Source of the DNA: Nitrospirota bacterium
Lineage (GTDB): Bacteria > Nitrospirota > Thermodesulfovibrionia > Thermodesulfovibrionales > UBA6898
Assembly: GCA_016215155.1 (NCBI GenBank)
Contig: JACRLQ010000089.1
Span: 1-58,153 of the forward strand
Length of the DNA stretch: 58,153 bases
Direction of reading: 5' to 3'
Positions 19,213-27,037 of this stretch are shown here, in pieces. Both the position numbers and the translations under genes were made by a program. The notes below the pieces were generated by a model. That model saw only the letters and a program-made list of their open reading frames with translations. It had not been told where the DNA came from and searched no databases. Within the stretch, counting starts at the first letter, position 1; each line of letters starts with the position of its first letter.

Positions 19213-20250
19213 ATGACGGTAATAGTGGCAAACGATAACACCCGCAACAAACTTGAACGCCTGAGGGAAATATGCGACGGGGCGAAACTTATCAGCGTCA
19301 TAATATACGCGAATCCTGATCCTGACGCGCTCGCCAGCGCCTTTGCCCTTAAAAAGATACTTGAGACAAAAAAGAACACTGTCAATATAGGCTATACGGG
19401 GGCTGTCGGGAGGCCGGAGAACGCCTCTATGATAAGGAGACTGAAGATCCCGGCATTTCCGCTGAGCGAGGAGCAGGCCAGACAGGCCGACATCATAGCG
19501 CTGGTCGATTCCCAGCCCCAGTTCTTTACCGACTTTATCCTTCCTCGGTGCGATATCGTGATAGACCATCATCCGCTCCGGGATGTTATCTCAGCCGGGT
19601 TTGCCGACGTACGGTCCAATTACCTCTCTACTTCGTCAATTTTGACGGAATATCTGAGGACCGCAGGAAAGCGCCTTACAAAAGACCTCGCGAGTGCCCT
19701 TTTTTACGGGATTAAAACAGACACCCGCCGTTTCCTGGTTGAAATGAGCCACTCCGACATGGAGGCCGTCAGATGGCTCAGGCGCAAGGCCGACCTTGAT
19801 ATCGTTCAGCAGATAGAGTTCTCGCAGTTTTCCAGGGAGGGACTCGATTACTTCAGCATTGCGCTGGTCAGAAGGCATTTTTTCAACGGAGTTATGTTTT
19901 CACATCTGGGGCCGGTCCCGTTTTTCGATGTCTGCGTGCAGGTGGCTGATTTTTTTATCCGGGTGGAAAACGTAGCCTGGGCATTGGTTTCCGGTGTGGT
20001 GGGCAACACGCTTGTCGTAATCTTCAGGAACGACGGCGTTAAAAAGGACGCCGGTTATCTGGCCCGCTCGGCATTCGGGCACATAGGCAGCGCGGGCGGA
20101 CATGAGTCGATGGGCCGGGCGCAAATCAAACAGGACGACCTGCCGGGCGGACTCCTCCTGTCTGATAACAGGGGCGTCGAAGAGTTTGTGATTGGTTCAC
20201 TGGCGAAGATCGATCCCGCTTTTCTCCGGGTCCTCAAAGCATTCCACTGA
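19213..20250 (+). CDS. DHH-family phosphoesterase (bifunctional oligoribonuclease/PAP phosphatase-like)
   Basis: 345 residues from ATG 19213; the TTG one codon earlier is less likely. The signature Asp-His-His (IDHHPL) is at about residue 118, and the DHHA1 glycine-rich motif GSAGGHESMGRA near residue 293. Other metal-site positions are ALVDSQP and IKTDTRRF. The usual HxDxDA box reads NPDPDALAS, with Asn in place of the first His, which may alter metal binding. NrnA-type members degrade nano-RNA or 3'-phosphoadenosine 5'-phosphate, and cyclic dinucleotide cleavage is also possible. The gene stands alone and converges on the toxin-antitoxin pair with a 22-base gap. Confidence 0.85.
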   Translation: MTVIVANDNTRNKLERLREICDGAKLISVIIYANPDPDALASAFALKKILETKKNTVNIGYTGAVGRPENASMIRRLKIPAFPLSEEQARQADIIALVDSQPQFFTDFILPRCDIVIDHHPLRDVISAGFADVRSNYLSTSSILTEYLRTAGKRLTKDLASALFYGIKTDTRRFLVEMSHSDMEAVRWLRRKADLDIVQQIEFSQFSREGLDYFSIALVRRHFFNGVMFSHLGPVPFFDVCVQVADFFIRVENVAWALVSGVVGNTLVVIFRNDGVKKDAGYLARSAFGHIGSAGGHESMGRAQIKQDDLPGGLLLSDNRGVEEFVIGSLAKIDPAFLRVLKAFH

Positions 20251-20272
20251 TTGGCCGGCCTGCAATGATATT

Positions 20273-20779
20273 TTACCGGGATTTTATTGCAGCGCGGAGT
20301 GTTTTTAGAGGCAGGAACAACGTATTGTCCTGTCCGGCAAGAGAGACAAATCCATAGCGCTTGTAGAAATCTCCGGCGCGGTCGTTTTTGGCATCCACAA
20401 ACAGACCTATGCTCCCGGACTGATCAGCGATGAGAATCGTCCGGTGGACCGCTTCCGCAACCAGAAGGGTCCCGTATCCCTTGGCCTGATGCCTTAGCGA
20501 TACCGCGAGACGGGCGAGGCGCACAGCAGGGAGGTTGTGTTTGGGATACATTGCGGTGAAAGAAGGAGGAAGATGTTCCGCTGTGATTTCACAAAGCGCA
20601 AGGGTGAAAAATCCGAGAATAACACCGGCCCTGTCACTTTCAATAAGGACAAACGTGCGGGAGAGCCCTTTTTCTCCATGTTGGCGGGCTGTGGCCTTAA
20701 GAAAGGCGTTCAGTTCCTCAACGCCGCAATCAAAGGCGGCGCGGTCGTGCTCGCGGGAAAGCGGAGCTATTTTAAGCAC
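20273..20779 (-). CDS. GNAT toxin of TacT type
   Basis: 168 residues with the acetyltransferase fold. The start REHDRAAFDCGVEELNAFL is typical of the TacT/AtaT group. The acetyl-CoA loop is RLAVSLRHQAKGYGTLL, and YKRYGF lies near the C-terminus. Family members acetylate charged tRNAs and stop translation. The start overlaps the antitoxin gene by 13 bases, the usual translationally coupled arrangement. Confidence 0.85.
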   Translation of the reverse strand: MLKIAPLSREHDRAAFDCGVEELNAFLKATARQHGEKGLSRTFVLIESDRAGVILGFFTLALCEITAEHLPPSFTAMYPKHNLPAVRLARLAVSLRHQAKGYGTLLVAEAVHRTILIADQSGSIGLFVDAKNDRAGDFYKRYGFVSLAGQDNTLFLPLKTLRAAIKSR

Positions 20780-21048
20780 AAAAGATTTTTTCTATGCTGA
20801 AGGGCCTTTTTCAATTTCGAGGCGGGTTGAGGCGGGTTTTCCAGGAGATTAAAGACGGTTTTTGCCGCCTGGGCAGACAGATGAATAGTACGTTCCCGCT
20901 CTATGATGTCGTTGGCCTTTTCGAGCGCTGACTGAACTATGAACTGGTTGAGCGTTGCGCCGACGGTTTTGGCGGCCTCGGCTATGCGCTCATAAACCTC
21001 GTGGGGCATCCGGGCCGGAATTCTGTCTTCTGTTTTTGTGATAGCCAT
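20767..21048 (-). CDS. DUF1778 antitoxin of TacA type
   Basis: 93 residues. The N-terminal ribbon-helix-helix (DRIPARMPHEVYERIAEAAKTVG, then LNQFIVQSAL) binds DNA, and the C-terminal half (TVFNLLENPPQP) would wrap the toxin. The ATG is preceded by a GGAG site and a good promoter. The pair is probably autorepressed through direct repeats in that promoter. Confidence 0.88.
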   Translation of the reverse strand: MAITKTEDRIPARMPHEVYERIAEAAKTVGATLNQFIVQSALEKANDIIERERTIHLSAQAAKTVFNLLENPPQPASKLKKALQHRKNLLCLK

Positions 21049-21063
21049 ACTGAATTATCTCCT

Positions 21064-21097
21064 TTGATAGAGTTTAGCAAAATGGCGTCAAAATGGC
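21064..21097 (-). promoter_or_regulatory. Promoter and candidate operator of the tacAT-type pair
   Basis: On the minus strand, TTGACG (21091-21086) and TATCAA (21069-21064) are 16 bases apart. Two direct copies of CAAAATGGC (21078-21086 and 21089-21097, plus-strand reading) overlap the -35 region with an 11-base period, as expected for a ribbon-helix-helix operator. Confidence 0.65.
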
Positions 21098-21120
21098 AAC
21101 ATTAACAGGTCCCACTTCCA

Positions 21121-22908
21121 TCATTCAGGTTTGGTCCTATTGACGAACGTTTTAGAAATGGTCCAGGCAGCATGAGACAGCGCAGGCACCGTCTTAACGA
21201 CGTAATCACCGGTACCATGGAGAGAGCCGCTCATATAGTAACGCGGACTGTCGTCGCCTGACAGAGAGAATATCGATTTGTCGTAAGGACGGACCCGCAA
21301 AGATGCCGGCACGTCCATCAGGTCCAGAAGGGTCGCGAAATTGTTGAGATGGGAAACCCTGATGCCTTGCGGAATGCCGGCCAGGAGATCTTTCCTTTCA
21401 TACCGCTCGCCTGACACCAGGAAATCGGGCACATCGACAATCACCCTGTCAGGCTTCATATGGGTATACACCTGTCCATGCTCGGACAAGGTCTGGCCAT
21501 GGTCTGAAGTGTACAGAATGACATAGTTCCGGTTAGTAGTTTCTGAAACCAGCACCCGGAAGAATTCATCCACCTGAAAGCGGATACCGTTATCATATGT
21601 ATTGACCAGCTTCTCACGTCCGGCCGCGCTGGTGTCGATCGGCTCCGATGCCCCCATGACAGGCCTCCAGATCGTATTGGCCCGATCGTCAGGGTATCTG
21701 TAGCTATAGTGAAAATGCAGGCCTTTTTTGTTGACGACAATGAAATAACCGCCCCTTTCGTTCAGGAGACTGCTGACAATGCGGGCGATGGCCGGGTCCA
21801 TCCGGGTTTCGAGGTCGATGCGGCGATCCTCGAACCACTGCTCGTTCATCCACCGGTCAAGCGACCTCACCGGACCATCCCCCGCCGCTTTCAGGAGCTT
21901 GGGGAGGTAGCCCTGATTGACGTCAATGTAGATCGTCTCGTAGCCCATTTTCTTTGCGTAGTCGAAGATGGTCGGGTTCCTGTCGGTCCGATAGGCGTTG
22001 TCGGGAAATTCGTTATGACCGGAAATCAGATAGGCGTTGCTGATATGGGAAAAGGAACCTGCGGCAACACAGATGCCGAGATTGTTGAGCCGGCCCTGTT
22101 TTTCGAGGGATTGAAGAAACGGGGTGGTTGGACGCGGATAGCCGTTGAGGCTCAGGCTGCTGCCGCGGACCGACTCGTCGATGACATAGATGATGCTGTC
22201 GGAAGGCCTTTTCGAGTGTTGAAACGGAGGCAGGCCGTCACGCGGTCCATGATACGCGCCGAGGTTCTCAAGCCCGTAATGAATTGTTAAACGGACAAAG
22301 GAGGTCAGGGGATTAAGGTGAAAGCTCCGTTCCGGCACGTAGAGAAAGAGGGCATAATTGGAAGAGACGAGAAAAAACGCCGGCAGGAGGCTGAGGGCGA
22401 AGGTCTTCCTGAAGGTCGAGGCAAATGGGCCCGCGGCAGGGGCAAGCATCAGGGAAGAGAGAACGAGTATGTAGGGAAGGGCATACAGGAGCACGAGCGG
22501 CTGAAAGAAGCTTGTGATGGCGTCCGCCCGGTTTTCACCGCTGACGGTAAGGGCCAGGAGTAGGTCTGTGCCTGTCATGAACTGTGAGAGGGTAAGCCAG
22601 TAGGAGAACTGGACGATGACGACTAATACAGAGACAAGGATAACCAACGCGCGAAGAATTCTGGGCAGAAGAATTATGAGATAAAAGAGGGCTGCCACCT
22701 GCAGAAAGGCAAGAGCGAGGGGGACCAAAAAGTTCATTAGGCCTGCGGTATGAAGCAGTCGAAGCAGATCCCTGTAATCGCTGGACCTCACAACGGAATC
22801 GATGAGGACCGCGAGCGTTGCCGCAAGCATGGCGCTCAAGGCACGGGGCCAGGGTGTCCGAGTGATAGCGCGGAGAGAGTATTTTGCGATCACGTGCCTT
22901 CTTCCCAC
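21121..22908 (-). CDS. Membrane sulfatase-fold enzyme, phosphoethanolamine transferase-like
   Basis: 595 residues. About five membrane helices span residues 20-210, followed by a periplasmic alkaline-phosphatase-fold domain. Motifs are IYVIDESVRGSSLSLNGYPRPTTP (metal site and loop), GSFSHISNAY near residue 288 where Ser or Thr would be the nucleophile, and TSDHGQTLSEHG near 470. EptA/CptA enzymes use Thr at the nucleophile; here Ser287/Ser289 seem to be the candidates. The start overlaps the ABC permease gene by 19 bases, so the gene is probably the last of the lipid operon. It may decorate an exported glycolipid or lipid A. A relic of a second copy lies at 19.1 kb. Confidence 0.8.
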   Translation of the reverse strand: MGRRHVIAKYSLRAITRTPWPRALSAMLAATLAVLIDSVVRSSDYRDLLRLLHTAGLMNFLVPLALAFLQVAALFYLIILLPRILRALVILVSVLVVIVQFSYWLTLSQFMTGTDLLLALTVSGENRADAITSFFQPLVLLYALPYILVLSSLMLAPAAGPFASTFRKTFALSLLPAFFLVSSNYALFLYVPERSFHLNPLTSFVRLTIHYGLENLGAYHGPRDGLPPFQHSKRPSDSIIYVIDESVRGSSLSLNGYPRPTTPFLQSLEKQGRLNNLGICVAAGSFSHISNAYLISGHNEFPDNAYRTDRNPTIFDYAKKMGYETIYIDVNQGYLPKLLKAAGDGPVRSLDRWMNEQWFEDRRIDLETRMDPAIARIVSSLLNERGGYFIVVNKKGLHFHYSYRYPDDRANTIWRPVMGASEPIDTSAAGREKLVNTYDNGIRFQVDEFFRVLVSETTNRNYVILYTSDHGQTLSEHGQVYTHMKPDRVIVDVPDFLVSGERYERKDLLAGIPQGIRVSHLNNFATLLDLMDVPASLRVRPYDKSIFSLSGDDSPRYYMSGSLHGTGDYVVKTVPALSHAAWTISKTFVNRTKPE

Positions 22909-24005
22909 TTGGTGGCCATGATCCCCAATACGAATACCACGGCAGCATAAACTCCTATGACCGCAGAGGCCTTGAGCGCAGCAAGGTTGTCCTGAAATAT
23001 CATTGAGGCCCGGAGCCCCTCGTTCACATAAAAAAGCGGCAGAGTCCGTGCGATCTTCTGCAGCAGCCCCGGCATAAGCTCAATGGGGAAGAAGCTGCCC
23101 GAGAGGAACATCAGCGGGTAACTGATGGCGTTTGCCGCCGCAGCCGCGCTCTGCGCCTCTTTGACGAATCGGGTCAGTATCATACCGGTACCGACAAACG
23201 CGAAGACATCAAGCAAAACGAACGCGGGGAGCCAGGCGTCGATATGCAGGCTGACGTCGAAAACAGCGTAGCTCACAAGCAGCATCGCAATCGTGGATAT
23301 GACCGCGAGTGTGAAGTTGTACAGGATGTTCGAAAGTATCCAGTCTGTGCGGGTGATGGGCGTGGTGGAGAGCTTTCTGATGACCCCCTTCTGGCGAAGC
23401 TCGGTGTCCGAGTCCACAGTGCCGAAGAGGCTCAGGGTCATAACCGACATGGCGATAATCCCGGGGACGAAAAACTCGATGAACCGGTATTTCCTGGTGA
23501 GTATCGATCTTTCAGCCGACCTGAGAAACGGGGGTTTTCCGGCTATACGCTGGTTTATTCCGGCCAGCACCGCGTTTAAGATCTGGATCTTCGTCATAAC
23601 AGAAGAAGAGCTGGGGTCGTATACATAGGTGATCGTTACGGACGCGTTGTTGTCGTTGAAGGTCGTCCTCTGTATGAGGTACTTTTCAAAGCCTTTGGGA
23701 ATGACGAGTAAAAGGTTGACCTTGCTGTCCATGACATACTGCCTGGCGTCTATCGCGGGGTCCACGGTGGTTATTTTGAATTTACCCTTCGTCTCAAGGG
23801 TCTTGACGGCATCTATTGACGCCTGGGTCTGATCGAGGTCCTGGACGCTAAGGCGGTATTCCATGCTGTCCTGGCTCATGAATATCGTGCCGAATACGAG
23901 TATCAGGATTATCGGGAACGCAAACGTGAAGAACATCGTCGTCTTTTCACGGTAGAAGCCGGTGAGCTTAACGATGAGATTCGCAAAGATGATGCGCGGG
24001 TTCAT
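22890..24005 (-). CDS. ABC-2 type exporter permease
   Basis: 371 residues. One N-terminal membrane segment (FTFAFPIILILVFGTIF) is followed by a large extracytoplasmic loop, then five helices from about residue 165, ending with the typical MFLSGSFFPIELMP segment before the last helix. It overlaps the ATPase gene by 4 bases (ATGA), so the two form one exporter of the DrrB/YhhJ type. Its place after the synthase genes suggests export of the locus product or a lipid precursor. Confidence 0.9.
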   Translation of the reverse strand: MNPRIIFANLIVKLTGFYREKTTMFFTFAFPIILILVFGTIFMSQDSMEYRLSVQDLDQTQASIDAVKTLETKGKFKITTVDPAIDARQYVMDSKVNLLLVIPKGFEKYLIQRTTFNDNNASVTITYVYDPSSSSVMTKIQILNAVLAGINQRIAGKPPFLRSAERSILTRKYRFIEFFVPGIIAMSVMTLSLFGTVDSDTELRQKGVIRKLSTTPITRTDWILSNILYNFTLAVISTIAMLLVSYAVFDVSLHIDAWLPAFVLLDVFAFVGTGMILTRFVKEAQSAAAAANAISYPLMFLSGSFFPIELMPGLLQKIARTLPLFYVNEGLRASMIFQDNLAALKASAVIGVYAAVVFVLGIMATKWEEGT

Positions 24006-24949
24006 TCTGTCTCCATTTCGCCCGGGACCTCCCGGAGGGCCTCTCCGGTGAGCTTCAGGAAGACCTCTTCAAGGTTGGGTTTCCGAACGTCCAGGCCAAG
24101 GTACCCGGCGCCGGACTCCTTGATGGCATTGAGTATCTTCTGGACGTCGTAGGTGTGTTCCACCCTGACCCTGATGTTTTTATGAGTATCGAGGACAGGT
24201 CCGAGGCCCATCTGCCGGACGATTTCAAAGACTTTATCATCGACAGGTCTTAGCGTGAGGGCCAGGTAATTGGCGTTACGTTCGATGAGTTCTACCGGCG
24301 AGCCCATGGCGATTATCTTTCCCTTCGAGATTATGGCTACCGTATCCGCAAGGAGCTCCGCTTCCTCCATATAGTGCGTCGTGAGAAATACCGTCTTCCC
24401 CTTTTTCTTAAGGCCGAGCAGGACTTCCCATACTTCGTGCCTTGCACGGGGGTCGAGGCCTGTCGTCGGTTCGTCGAGGAAGACGACCTCAGGGTCGTTT
24501 ACAAGTGCAATCGCAATCCCCAGCCGCTGTTTCAGGCCCCCTGAGAGGTTCTTATACTGCTCTTTGGCCTTGTCCCGGAGGTTGACTAGTTCGATCAGCC
24601 CATCGATATCGGTCTTCACGTTGAACAACCGCGAGTAGTACTGCAGGGTCTCCCTGACCGTGATCCTGTCAAACGAGCTGAACCCCTGCGGGAGGACCCC
24701 GATGCGCTGGACGATGTCGCGCTTCTTCTTCGTTACGTCCATCCCAAGGAGTGTCACTCTGCCGGACGTGAACGGACGTATCGTCTCTATGATCTCGACC
24801 GTCGTTGTTTTTCCTGCGCCGTTTGGCCCCAGGAAGGCGAAGACCTCGCCTTTACTGACGTTGAACGATATGTCGTTGACCGCCTGTAAATCCCCGTAAC
24901 GCTTCGTCAGCCTGTCGACCTCTATTGCGTATTCAGCTTCTTTGGTCAT
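24002..24949 (-). CDS. ABC transporter ATP-binding protein (DrrA-like)
   Basis: 315 residues with Walker A GPNGAGKTTT, Q-loop VLPQGF, signature LSGGLKQRL, Walker B VVFLDEPTTGLDP and switch His in FLTTHYMEE. A C-terminal DUF4162-like extension follows residue 220. The gene overlaps its neighbours by 4 bases on both sides, showing translational coupling in the operon. Confidence 0.93.
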   Translation of the reverse strand: MTKEAEYAIEVDRLTKRYGDLQAVNDISFNVSKGEVFAFLGPNGAGKTTTVEIIETIRPFTSGRVTLLGMDVTKKKRDIVQRIGVLPQGFSSFDRITVRETLQYYSRLFNVKTDIDGLIELVNLRDKAKEQYKNLSGGLKQRLGIAIALVNDPEVVFLDEPTTGLDPRARHEVWEVLLGLKKKGKTVFLTTHYMEEAELLADTVAIISKGKIIAMGSPVELIERNANYLALTLRPVDDKVFEIVRQMGLGPVLDTHKNIRVRVEHTYDVQKILNAIKESGAGYLGLDVRKPNLEEVFLKLTGEALREVPGEMETE

Positions 24950-26166
24950 CGATTTCCAACCCCTCCAAACCTCCCCTTGCCGGGGGCGGCGTTAAGGCTT
25001 CCCCCCTGACAAGGGGGGACTGAGGGGGGTTGCTTTTGGGAGCCCCCCGGCCAGAACCTGAGGCGGCTCAAAAACTTATTGTTGACCGCAGGGCTTGCTG
25101 AAAGTATGCGGTCAATTACCGGCAGTCTGTGTTTATAAAAAATATAGCCGGGGACCAATGTTGCGCCCAGATGTGACTTGGTTTTTTCCGCGCCTTGCCC
25201 GGCGTAATATAAGGGGATTTTCCGTTCGACACAGATGCGGACGTTTTCGAGCCAGGACAAAGCATAAATATTATGTTTGCGGCCCAAGCTATAATCCATG
25301 CAGAAATATTTATCCACCATCGATTCCTGTTTTACCACAAGAAGATTGAATGCAGCGAGTGCTTCCTGCACAAAATAGAGCGTGTATTCGGTCCCCGGGA
25401 CCCTCTCACAGATTTTCTCAAAAAATAATCGTTTGTTTACGCCGAACGTTACGGGGCTCCTCGCCACTGTTTCAAGATAAAGCCTGTAGATCTTCTCCAT
25501 ATAAGGAGAGATATCGCGGCTTCGGATTACTCTGACTTCGTCCGAGACGCGCATTTTGCGGCGCAGGTCTTTTCTTGCGGCCTTCGAAAAACGGGACAGG
25601 AATTCCTCCATGCTGTTAAAATCTATTTCAAGCCGGGCGCAGGGCTGGCATTGCACCCGGTTGAATTTTTTGAATATCTCTCCGGGAAGTCGTCCATAAT
25701 CATTAAAATTGTAGAGCGCAAGGATGTCGCTTTTAAGATCAACCGCCAGCGCCTGAAGCGCGTCAAAGGCCATATTGAAGGCCTCCCCGAGCGTTGCCTT
25801 ATCGGTTTTTGGATCAATCCCGATTTCGCTCCATTCCCCTACCAGAAGCCCCACGGCCAAAATACGCGGCTGAAAAACAGAAGGTATAATCCGGGCTGCT
25901 GCTTTCAGCGATTTCTTTGCCCATCCCTTCACAAAAGTTGAGAGATCAAAATGGGTTTCAAACAAAGGCAATAAGACAACAGGCAGATCATCTTTTGACA
26001 CTACAATGCTCCGAATGACAAAGCCGTCAATGCCCGATTCCTGCAAAAGGGAAAGAAGAGGCCCGGTGCTGGAAGGCTCAGGGAAGAGCCGTAAAAGATC
26101 CGCCGCGGAGACTCCGTCCAACCCCTCCACGCAACGGCAGGTAAGCTTATTCATTACCTCATTCAT
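24946..26166 (-). CDS. GNAT/FemX-like acyltransferase with repeat-derived C-terminus
   Basis: 406 residues. The middle (FLSRFSKAARKDLRRKMR) and the C-terminal acyltransferase half (FNLLVVKQESMVDKYFCMDYSL; YALSWLENVRICVERKIPLYYAG) resemble peptidoglycan-recognition/BioF2-type GNAT proteins (PF13480 or PF04339 style). These transfer acyl or aminoacyl groups. Here a step on the polyketide or fatty-acyl product is plausible. The last roughly 32 residues (from GSQKQPPSVPPCQGG) are coded by a palindromic dispersed repeat and are probably not part of the ancestral fold. The stop overlaps the ATPase start by 4 bases, and the start overlaps the phosphopantetheinyl transferase gene by 8. Confidence 0.7.
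   Translation of the reverse strand: MNEVMNKLTCRCVEGLDGVSAADLLRLFPEPSSTGPLLSLLQESGIDGFVIRSIVVSKDDLPVVLLPLFETHFDLSTFVKGWAKKSLKAAARIIPSVFQPRILAVGLLVGEWSEIGIDPKTDKATLGEAFNMAFDALQALAVDLKSDILALYNFNDYGRLPGEIFKKFNRVQCQPCARLEIDFNSMEEFLSRFSKAARKDLRRKMRVSDEVRVIRSRDISPYMEKIYRLYLETVARSPVTFGVNKRLFFEKICERVPGTEYTLYFVQEALAAFNLLVVKQESMVDKYFCMDYSLGRKHNIYALSWLENVRICVERKIPLYYAGQGAEKTKSHLGATLVPGYIFYKHRLPVIDRILSASPAVNNKFLSRLRFWPGGSQKQPPSVPPCQGGSLNAAPGKGRFGGVGNR
24957..25040. repeat. C-rich palindromic repeat inside the acyltransferase gene
   Basis: The arms CCCCCCTGACAAGGGGGG and CCCCTTGCCGGGGG form nested inverted repeats of the kind seen elsewhere between genes in this window. Here the repeat is read through and encodes a Gly/Pro-rich tail. 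Confidence 0.7.
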
Positions 26167-26899
26167 GGTCTGTCGGCCTCTCGTTCAAAAGTGCTATCGA
26201 TAGCCACATATTACCCTTTGGAAGCGAACATACCCTTAAGGAACCGTCTGACACCAGGGGAAACCGAAACAGGGCCTTTCCTGACAGGCCCACAGGAAAG
26301 GTATGTCCGGAGTTTCCTTCCGTCATGCCTTCTTCAGCCGGATATACGGTGATCTGCAGCGGGTCCACGAGATGGAACGCAGATCCCAGGGCCTTGACGG
26401 AGGCCTCTTTGACAGACCAGAGCAGGGCTGCAGCCTTCTCCAAATTTCCACCGGTCAAGACCAGGGCATGTTCAAGCTCCTGAGAATTAAAGACCCGATG
26501 AAAGGGGTATCCTCCCTGAAATTCGTCAGGCGCTGCCGCATCGATGCCGATATCAGAGTCATCTCCCGAGAGGGCAGCCCAGATTTTTCCTCCGCCCTCG
26601 CTGAAGGAGATGGCCGGACCCGGACGTTCTCCCATGAGGAGGAGGAGGGGTCTGCCAAGCGGACCCCGGACTACCTGAAGCGGAAACGCCTTCCTGTCGG
26701 AGGCGTGACTGTGTTTCAGATGAGGACTTTCGAACTCCAGAAGGTGCTCCAAGAGGGTGGAGACGAGAAAGCGCCTGAGGGGTCCGGAGGCAGCTGATCC
26801 GCATGGTAAAGACGCATAGAAGATGGGGCCCAGTCGAGGAGCAAAGCTCATTGCATGAACGGATAATTCTTCGCTATTTTTTATCATGACCACATTCAT
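26159..26899 (-). CDS. 4'-phosphopantetheinyl transferase (Sfp-type)
   Basis: 246 residues with the family core IGIDAAAPDEF (metal-binding Asp), then FNSQELEHA and WSVKEASVKALG (the W-S/T-x-K-E-A-x-x-K box). Such enzymes attach the CoA-derived phosphopantetheine arm to Ser of acyl carrier domains. The adjacent synthase has one ACP and would need this. A 138-base gap with palindromic repeats separates the two genes. The start is uncertain: ATG 26899 and ATG 26887 both lack a well-spaced ribosome site. Confidence 0.85.
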   Translation of the reverse strand: MNVVMIKNSEELSVHAMSFAPRLGPIFYASLPCGSAASGPLRRFLVSTLLEHLLEFESPHLKHSHASDRKAFPLQVVRGPLGRPLLLLMGERPGPAISFSEGGGKIWAALSGDDSDIGIDAAAPDEFQGGYPFHRVFNSQELEHALVLTGGNLEKAAALLWSVKEASVKALGSAFHLVDPLQITVYPAEEGMTEGNSGHTFPVGLSGKALFRFPLVSDGSLRVCSLPKGNMWLSIALLNERPTDHE

Positions 26900-26925
26900 C
26901 TATTATGATAAACTCCTAAAAAGTC

Positions 26926-27002
26926 GTCATACCCGCGAAGGCGGGTATCCAGGTTATAACTACAAAAAAATTGGATTCCCGATTAAGGACTTCGGGAATG
27001 AC
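26926..27002. repeat. Paired palindromic repeats between synthase and PPTase genes
   Basis: Two inverted repeats lie side by side: TACCCGC...GCGGGTA (26929-26948) and GGATTCCCGA...TCGGGAATGAC (26973-27002). The second is the same unit as at 9791-9820. They fill most of the 138-base gap. Confidence 0.8.
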
Positions 27003-27037
27003 TGCATGAAAAGGACTTTAAAATTACCTTCAGGCGC

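Noticed and set aside
19564-19569. DHH protein considered inactive because the first His of HxDxDA is Asn
   Set aside because: The DHH box, other acidic positions and DHHA1 motif are intact, so loss of activity is not justified from one residue.
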